Assembly: GCA_030632925.1 (NCBI GenBank)
Contig: DAOVTU010000055.1
Span: 1 to 10,134, forward strand
DNA: 10,134 bases
Direction of reading: 5' to 3'
Source: Candidatus Krumholzibacteriia bacterium
Lineage (GTDB): Bacteria; Krumholzibacteriota; Krumholzibacteriia; LZORAL124-64-63
Of this stretch, positions 6,451 to 10,134 are shown piece by piece. Both the position numbers and the translations under genes were made by a program. Below the pieces are notes generated by a model. The model did not search any database, was not told the DNA's origin, and saw nothing but the letters and a program-made list of their open reading frames with translations. Numbering within the stretch: position 1 is the stretch's first letter; each line of letters starts with the position of its first letter.

Positions 6451-6472
6451 GGGGCGGCCAGATGGCCGCCCC
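6451..6472 (+). terminator. Strong GC-rich hairpin after prs (terminator-like, no T run)
   Basis: GGGGCGGCC (6451-6459) and GGCCGCCCC (6464-6472) form a perfect 9-bp stem around the tetraloop AGAT. No T run follows, so it does not fit a standard intrinsic terminator. It could stabilise the prs mRNA 3' end, pause RNA polymerase, or act with Rho. A TTGACA box starts two bases after it. Confidence 0.45.
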
Positions 6473-6474
6473 GC

Positions 6475-6504
6475 TTGACATCACTGAAAACTGGTGCTTA
6501 TTTA
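6475..6504 (+). promoter_or_regulatory. Candidate promoter for rplY
   Basis: A perfect TTGACA lies at 6475-6480. The best -10 choices are poor: TATTTA at 6499-6504 (18-bp spacer, 3 of 6), or TTATTT at 6498-6503 preceded by an extended TGC. If real, the transcript would have a leader of about 180 nt before the rplY ATG. I see no ORF or recognised riboswitch in 6505-6680, which is AT-richer and non-repetitive. Confidence 0.35.
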
Positions 6505-6692
6505 AGCGATCATTTTGCGGGTTCATTCGCAACCGTCGGAGTAGCGTCTCTTGACTGTGGCCATTTGTGGCTGGCGGAGCAGTGTTCCCATTTTGAAGGC
6601 AGTGCGCCGAAAGGTTCCTTGTTGCCATAGGCAGCGAGCCCTTTTGTCGGTTCCGGTCAAACATCCGGGCCATTGATTTTTGGAGTAGAACC

Positions 6693-7361
6693 ATGGGTCT
6701 CGTTAATCTGAACATCCACCCCCGCAGCACCAGCGGCAAGAATGCCAATCGCCGCAGCCGCGCTGCCGGCCGGGTGCCTGCCGTTGTCTATGGCAACGAC
6801 CGCACCTCCGAGAACCTTGCGCTGGATGCTTACGAGTTCAAAACCGCCATGACCAAGCTGCATGGCCGCAGCGCCATCTTTTCGCTGCTGCAGGAGGGTG
6901 TCGAGGACGAGCACATCGCCCTGATGCGCGAGGTGCAACGCAACCCGGTGACTGATGAAGTCCTGCACGTGGATTTCTACGAAATTCCCCGTGGCCAGGA
7001 AGTGGTCGTTGCCGTGCAGGTATCGGTTATCGGCATGAATGCGGACGTCAAGTCAGGCGAAGGTTCGGTGGCCCTGTCTCTGGACGCCATTGAATTGAGC
7101 TGCCGCCCGAGCCAGTTGCCCGAGGTCATTGAGATCGACATCACCGAGATGGTTCTCAACGACAAGGTGTTCGTCAAAGACGTCAAGGTGCCCGTGGGCG
7201 AAATCGTCACGGATCCCGAGATGTTAGTGCTGAACATCAAGCCTGCTTCGATCTTCGAGGAAGAAGTCGTTGAAGAAGAAGGCCTCGAGGGCGAAGAAGG
7301 AGCCGAAGGCGAAGAGGGCGAAGAAGGAGCCGAAGGCGGCGAAGAGAAAACCGAAGAATAA
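6693..7361 (+). CDS. rplY: 50S ribosomal protein L25 / general stress protein Ctc
   Basis: The 222-residue product is the long (CTC) form of L25, which binds 5S rRNA in the large subunit. The N-terminal L25 domain contains GRVPAVVYG (27-35) and QRNPVTDEVLHVDFYE (82-97). The C-terminal TL5/CTC beta domain spans about 98-186 with SGEGSVAL (121-128). Residues 189-222 form a Glu/Gly/Ala-rich acidic tail, part of which is encoded by a 25-bp sequence repeated with a 27-bp period. SD TGGAG (6681-6685) is 7 bp from the ATG. Order prs-rplY-pth is conserved in many bacteria and fits the call. A strong terminator follows, so rplY ends its transcript and pth needs its own promoter or readthrough. Confidence 0.95.
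   Translation: MGLVNLNIHPRSTSGKNANRRSRAAGRVPAVVYGNDRTSENLALDAYEFKTAMTKLHGRSAIFSLLQEGVEDEHIALMREVQRNPVTDEVLHVDFYEIPRGQEVVVAVQVSVIGMNADVKSGEGSVALSLDAIELSCRPSQLPEVIEIDITEMVLNDKVFVKDVKVPVGEIVTDPEMLVLNIKPASIFEEEVVEEEGLEGEEGAEGEEGEEGAEGGEEKTEE
7287..7338 (+). repeat. 25-bp exact direct repeat in the acidic tail of rplY
   Basis: Bases 7287-7311 and 7314-7338 are identical and offset by 27 bp, so the reading frame is kept and nine residues of the form EGEEGAEGE are repeated. The identity is at DNA level, including synonymous positions, which points to a recent duplication rather than selection on amino acids alone. Confidence 0.85.
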
Positions 7362-7401
7362 TTCGGTGTTCTGCACGGTCCTTTATTGTCAGAGTTGTTC
7401 A

Positions 7402-7436
7402 GAACAGCCGACCTCCTGGGGTCGGCTGTTCCTTTT
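7402..7436 (+). terminator. Intrinsic terminator after rplY
   Basis: GAACAGCCGACC (7402-7413) pairs perfectly with GGTCGGCTGTTC (7420-7431), a 12-bp stem with a 6-nt loop, followed by CTTTT (7432-7436). It is 40 bp after the rplY stop and is the strongest terminator in the window. Confidence 0.85.
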
Positions 7437-7483
7437 AGCTGCAGCTGTATTTTCCAGTGCGGCATGAGGCCTAGGATGAAATC

Positions 7484-8149
7484 ATGACGGAACTTCAGAC
7501 CAGGGTGATCGTGGGATTGGGCAATCCGGGGGCGAAGTACGCCCGCAACCGGCACAATGTGGGATTCATGGTTCTGGAGGAGTTGGCCCGGCGCCTGAAG
7601 CTGGAGTTTCAGTCCGACCTGCCGAGTCACCAGTGGGCCTCGGGTGGCGGCGTGGTCCTGATCAAGCCGCTGACCTATATGAATCTGAGTGGCGAAGCTC
7701 TGGCCGCTTGGGCCGGGAAACAGGCTGTGGAGTTGACCGGGCGTCCGGGCCGGGCGCCCGAATTCGATGATGAAGGCCAACAGCTGGGCGAAGTGGTGCC
7801 CGTGGAGGGCATCCGGCCCCTGATTGTTTGTGACGATCTGGCCTTGCCTTTGGGATCTGTCCGTTTGCGGGCCCGGGGCAGCAGTGGGGGACAAAACGGC
7901 CTCGCTTCGGCCATCGATCATCTGGGGGGCGACGTTTTTCCGCGTTTGCGCCTGGGAATCGCGCCCTTGGAAGCCCCTGTGGCCCCCGAAGACTGGCCGG
8001 ACTACGTTTTGGCCGATTTTGATGAGTCCGAGGCAATAGTCGTCGAGGACCTGATTGATCACGCGGCCAACGCCCTGGAGTTTTGGCTGGCGCACGATCT
8101 GGACCGGACTGTTTCCCGGTTCAATCGCCGCATCCGGCCCCAGGCCTGA
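7484..8149 (+). CDS. pth: Peptidyl-tRNA hydrolase with an internal insertion
   Basis: The 221-residue cytoplasmic enzyme cleaves peptidyl-tRNAs released from stalled ribosomes. Motifs are GLGNPGAKY (11-19), RHNVGF (23-28; H24 aligns with catalytic His20 of E. coli, N14 with Asn10), PLTYMNLSG (62-70), CDDLALPLG (116-124; D117 aligns with Asp93) and GSSGGQNGL (132-140; N138 aligns with Asn114). Two oddities stand out. The usual His of 'GGHNG' is Gln (Q137). The stretch between YMNLSG and CDDL is about 45 residues against roughly 22 usual, giving an acidic/Pro-Gly insertion near residues 81-109. Total length is thus above the usual 185-200. SD AGGA (7473-7476) is 7 bp from the ATG. It lies between rplY and rpsF, a conserved position. 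All other catalytic residues are present, so activity is expected. Confidence 0.95.
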   Translation: MTELQTRVIVGLGNPGAKYARNRHNVGFMVLEELARRLKLEFQSDLPSHQWASGGGVVLIKPLTYMNLSGEALAAWAGKQAVELTGRPGRAPEFDDEGQQLGEVVPVEGIRPLIVCDDLALPLGSVRLRARGSSGGQNGLASAIDHLGGDVFPRLRLGIAPLEAPVAPEDWPDYVLADFDESEAIVVEDLIDHAANALEFWLAHDLDRTVSRFNRRIRPQA

Positions 8150-8159
8150 GGATATTTCC

Positions 8160-8188
8160 TTGCCATTGGCCGCGACGGCCGATATATT
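8160..8188 (+). promoter_or_regulatory. Sigma70-type promoter for rpsF-rpsR-DUF2232
   Basis: TTGCCA (8160-8165, 5 of 6) and TATATT (8183-8188, 5 of 6) are separated by exactly 17 bp. The element lies just after the pth stop and would start a transcript near 8195, leaving a leader of about 160 nt before the rpsF start. It is the best complete promoter match in the window. Confidence 0.6.
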
Positions 8189-8271
8189 GCCGATTCGCCG
8201 TTTTCGACGGCACAGGGCGGAGTATGCCCTGAAAAACCCAATAACCAGCGCAAGCTGTGTTTTCCATCCCT

Positions 8272-8330
8272 ACCCGGGCTGACGCGGAATGGCCATCAAC
8301 TGGCCGGACTTAGCGAATAGAGCACCGGGT
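8272..8330 (+). promoter_or_regulatory. Structured rpsF leader, candidate ribosomal-protein autoregulatory element
   Basis: Three nested helices can form: ACCCGG (8272-8277) with CCGGGT (8325-8330), GCTGA (8278-8282) with TTAGC (8310-8314, one G-U), and GGCCA (8291-8295) with TGGCC (8301-8305). A 10-nt bulge (8315-8324) lies on the 3' side between the first two helices. Leaders of rpsF operons in many bacteria carry a motif bound by S6:S18 to repress their own synthesis. The position, just ahead of the SD, fits. The exact consensus could not be confirmed by eye, so this is a structural candidate only. Confidence 0.35.
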
Positions 8331-8357
8331 CATTCAGTCCGAGGGGAGGTGTTACCA

Positions 8358-8720
8358 GTGAAAAAGTACGAATTGATTTTCATCTTGAAGGCCGACCAGC
8401 CTGAGACCGAGATGGAAGCCCGCGTTAACCGCGTCAAGGAGATCCTGGCGGATCACGATGGGGAAATCACCCAAGTGAACCACTGGGGCGTGCGCCGTAT
8501 GGCCTACGAAATCCAGTACGAGAGCCGGGGAAACTACATGTTCCTCAGGTTCAAGAGTGAAGGCACGGTTGTGGCCGAGCTCGACAAGTTCCTGCGTTTG
8601 GATGATCAGGTGTTGCGTCATCTGGTTGTTGTGGACGAGGAGTGGGAAGAGCGGAACCGCGTCTCGATGGCCAAGCGCCGTCAGAACCGTACCGAAGAGA
8701 ACGCCGGCGCTGCGGAATAA
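8358..8720 (+). CDS. rpsF: 30S ribosomal protein S6 (GTG start)
   Basis: The 120-residue protein begins (M)KKYELIFIL and contains NHWGVRRMAYEI (41-52), GNYMFLRF (58-65) and LDKFLRLDDQVLRHLVV (75-91), all diagnostic of S6, which pairs with S18 on the platform of the small subunit. The frame is open upstream to an ATG at 8289, but the extra 23 residues have no homology and lie in the structured leader. The GTG at 8358 has a near-ideal SD (GGGGAGGTG, 8343-8351). The tail (100-120) is charged, as in many S6 proteins. The next gene is rpsR, without ssb between them, unlike Firmicutes. Expression is probably driven by the promoter at 8160-8188. Confidence 0.95.
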   Translation: MKKYELIFILKADQPETEMEARVNRVKEILADHDGEITQVNHWGVRRMAYEIQYESRGNYMFLRFKSEGTVVAELDKFLRLDDQVLRHLVVVDEEWEERNRVSMAKRRQNRTEENAGAAE

Positions 8721-8779
8721 CTGCCTGAGGGCGGCCGCGACGTACTGAGATTTTTGACCTACGAATAAAGGAGAATCCG

Positions 8780-9046
8780 ATGGCGCGTAAAAACCTTCGG
8801 ATCAAGAAGAAGAAAAAGAAAAGACGGCACGGCAAACAGAAGGTCTGCTTCTTCAGCAAGACCGGCATGATTGCCATCGACTACAAGGACGACGAGTTCT
8901 TGCGGCGTTTTGTGACCGAGCGGGGCAAGATTGCTCCTCGTCGCAACACGGGCACGATCCCCAAGTTCCAGCGCCCTCTGGCTATTGCCATCAAGCGCGC
9001 TCGTCACTTGGCTCTGCTGCCGTTCGTGAAGGAATACTACCGGTAG
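8780..9046 (+). CDS. rpsR: 30S ribosomal protein S18
   Basis: The 88-residue basic protein has a Lys/Arg-rich N-terminus (residues 7-20) and the S18 core KIAPRRNTGTIPKFQ (50-64), followed by RPLAIAIKRARHLALLPF (65-82). S18 binds 16S rRNA jointly with S6 on the platform. Only one cysteine (C23) is present, so it is the zinc-free type. The SD AAAGGAGA (8767-8774) is strong and well spaced. It lies 59 bp after rpsF and is co-transcribed with it. Confidence 0.96.
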   Translation: MARKNLRIKKKKKKRRHGKQKVCFFSKTGMIAIDYKDDEFLRRFVTERGKIAPRRNTGTIPKFQRPLAIAIKRARHLALLPFVKEYYR

Positions 9047-9075
9047 CCCTGGGCTGCTGGTAGTTCGGCGATTCC

Positions 9076-10107
9076 ATGCCAAGCCCGGGCATGACCGGCC
9101 GCTGGCCGGGATTTGCGGTTCCCGTGGTGGCCTTGTTGGTCACCTTGGCGGTGACCTGGCTGTTCTCTGCAGTGGTGGCCCTTGGGGAAACCTCTGTGGC
9201 GGTTGCCAATCTGGGGCTCATGGTTCTCATCCCTTCACCCATTGTGGTGTCGGTGATGTGGGGCGGGGCTCTGCTGATGGGCCGGCCTCACCGGTTGGCG
9301 TTTTTAGCGGCGATCGGTTGGCTGGTGATCTGTTGGTTCCTGTTGCCTCAGCAATATGTGTGGCAATACCTGGGTAACGTTGTGGCCGGATTGTTGGCTG
9401 GCTTGGCTTTGGGCATGCGCTGGCGTATGGACGTAGCCTTGCTGGTGATGGCTCTGGCCATGGCGCCGTTGCTGATATTTGCATCTTTTGAGATGCCGAT
9501 TCAGGAACAGATCCAGCTGGCGAACGAATCGATGATTGAAGTGTTGCAGGAGGGCCTGCAGGCAGATGGTGAAGAGGCGGAAGATGCCCGGATCCTGGCC
9601 GAGGCCCAGCGCAGCTTGGACGAAATATCGGCCCAGTTGACGAAGATGTATCCCTTCGTGCTGGCCGTCGGTGCATTGGGACAGGCAGCGATTATCCTGA
9701 CCCTGGTTTGGCTGTTCGCCAAATTGGGAGGCTTGAAGCCGTATCGCTGGGCATTCCCACCGTTTTCCGAATGGCGTTTGCCATTCTACCTGGTGTGGAT
9801 GCTGGTGGCCGGGCTGGGAATGTCCTTCGTTCCGCAGCCGGTCCTGAGCAAGGCGGGTCACAACCTGGCGTTGCTGGCGGCCTTTGTGCTCTGCGTGCAG
9901 GGACTTGCGATTCAGGTCTTCGTGACCAGACGTATGATGTCCACCCTGCGACAGGTGCTGTACTGGATAATTCTGGGCACGGTTTTGCTGAAACCGGGCA
10001 TCTACATAGCAGTGGCGCTGGGCGTGCTTGACCAGTGGTGGGACATTCGCCATCTGGCAACCCGCGGCTTCACTGACGACGACGACAACGATGACGAGTC
10101 TGATTGA
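9076..10107 (+). CDS. DUF2232 family polytopic membrane protein
   Basis: The 343-residue protein has about nine hydrophobic segments (near 12-35, 41-68, 73-90, 98-114, 120-138, 191-217, 235-252, 263-284, 294-318). A hydrophilic, acidic, probably helical loop (139-190) lies between the fifth and sixth. The block PFSEWRLPFYLVW (229-241) and its location directly after rpsR, ahead of the expected rplI, match the DUF2232/YybS-like family that occupies this slot in many bacteria. Molecular function is unknown. No good SD precedes the ATG at 9076; the ATG at 9091 is an alternative, and coupling to rpsR (29 bp upstream) may assist. The tail is Asp-rich (DDDDNDDESD). The stop TGA (10105-10107) is the first codon of the second copy of a 13-bp tandem duplication; without it the frame would stay open to the window edge. 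Confidence 0.8.
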   Translation: MPSPGMTGRWPGFAVPVVALLVTLAVTWLFSAVVALGETSVAVANLGLMVLIPSPIVVSVMWGGALLMGRPHRLAFLAAIGWLVICWFLLPQQYVWQYLGNVVAGLLAGLALGMRWRMDVALLVMALAMAPLLIFASFEMPIQEQIQLANESMIEVLQEGLQADGEEAEDARILAEAQRSLDEISAQLTKMYPFVLAVGALGQAAIILTLVWLFAKLGGLKPYRWAFPPFSEWRLPFYLVWMLVAGLGMSFVPQPVLSKAGHNLALLAAFVLCVQGLAIQVFVTRRMMSTLRQVLYWIILGTVLLKPGIYIAVALGVLDQWWDIRHLATRGFTDDDDNDDESD

Positions 10108-10117
10108 CGAGTCTGAT
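10092..10117 (+). repeat. Perfect 13-bp tandem duplication supplying the DUF2232 stop codon
   Basis: TGACGAGTCTGAT occurs at 10092-10104 and 10105-10117 with no gap. Since 13 is not a multiple of three, the second copy shifts the frame and provides the in-frame TGA at 10105-10107. With a single copy the frame would read on as Asp-Asp-Leu-Gly-Glu to the end of the window. Confidence 0.9.
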
Positions 10118-10134
10118 GATGACCTGGGAGAAAC

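Noticed and set aside
7437..7446. Palindrome AGCTGCAGCT upstream of pth as an operator
   Set aside because: A single short palindrome beside a terminator, with no second copy and no supporting context.
8289..8357. Upstream extension of the rpsF frame to an ATG at 8289
   Set aside because: The extra residues are not S6-like and lie in the structured leader; the GTG at 8358 has a near-ideal SD and starts at the conserved KKYE sequence.

Overview
The window is a compact bacterial chromosomal segment, roughly 55-60% GC by eye. Every gene lies on the + strand and intergenic gaps are short. Cell-envelope sugar genes (rfbD, gmhA) point to a Gram-negative, LPS-type envelope. The order ispE - spoVG - tRNA-Gln - prs - rplY - pth - rpsF - rpsR - DUF2232 resembles the arrangement in Deltaproteobacteria and some neighbouring uncultured phyla. 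Genus or phylum cannot be fixed from the sequence alone. There is no phage, transposon, CRISPR array or recognisable defence system; this is mostly housekeeping DNA.

Layout. Bases 1-99 hold the 3' end of a gene that looks like recX. A promoter with a perfect TATAAT box then leads into rfbD (dTDP-4-dehydrorhamnose reductase), gmhA (phosphoheptose isomerase), a UbiA-family membrane transferase resembling decaprenyl-phosphate phosphoribosyltransferase, a DUF362-type protein and ispE. The spacing is tight (gmhA and the ubiA-like gene overlap by one base), so these five are probably one transcript. spoVG follows with a TTG start, then a structurally abnormal tRNA-Gln(UUG)-like gene and an intrinsic terminator with a duplicated 5' arm.

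The second half is nucleotide and translation machinery. prs makes PRPP. rplY encodes ribosomal protein L25/Ctc with an acidic tail and is followed by a strong terminator. pth encodes peptidyl-tRNA hydrolase with an internal insertion. A good sigma70-type promoter then drives the rpsF - rpsR - DUF2232 operon, whose leader can fold into a candidate ribosomal-protein control element. rplI would be expected just beyond the right edge.

Working together: rfbD, gmhA and the polyprenyl-phosphate transferase suggest envelope glycan synthesis. ispE feeds isoprenoid (lipid carrier) synthesis and prs supplies PRPP, the expected co-substrate of a phosphoribosyltransferase of the UbiA-like type. The most unusual items are the degenerate tRNA-Gln (broken anticodon stem, C18/G55 in place of G18/U55), the duplicated terminator arm after it, a 13-bp tandem duplication that supplies the stop codon of the DUF2232 gene, and several other short tandem duplications suggesting frequent slippage.
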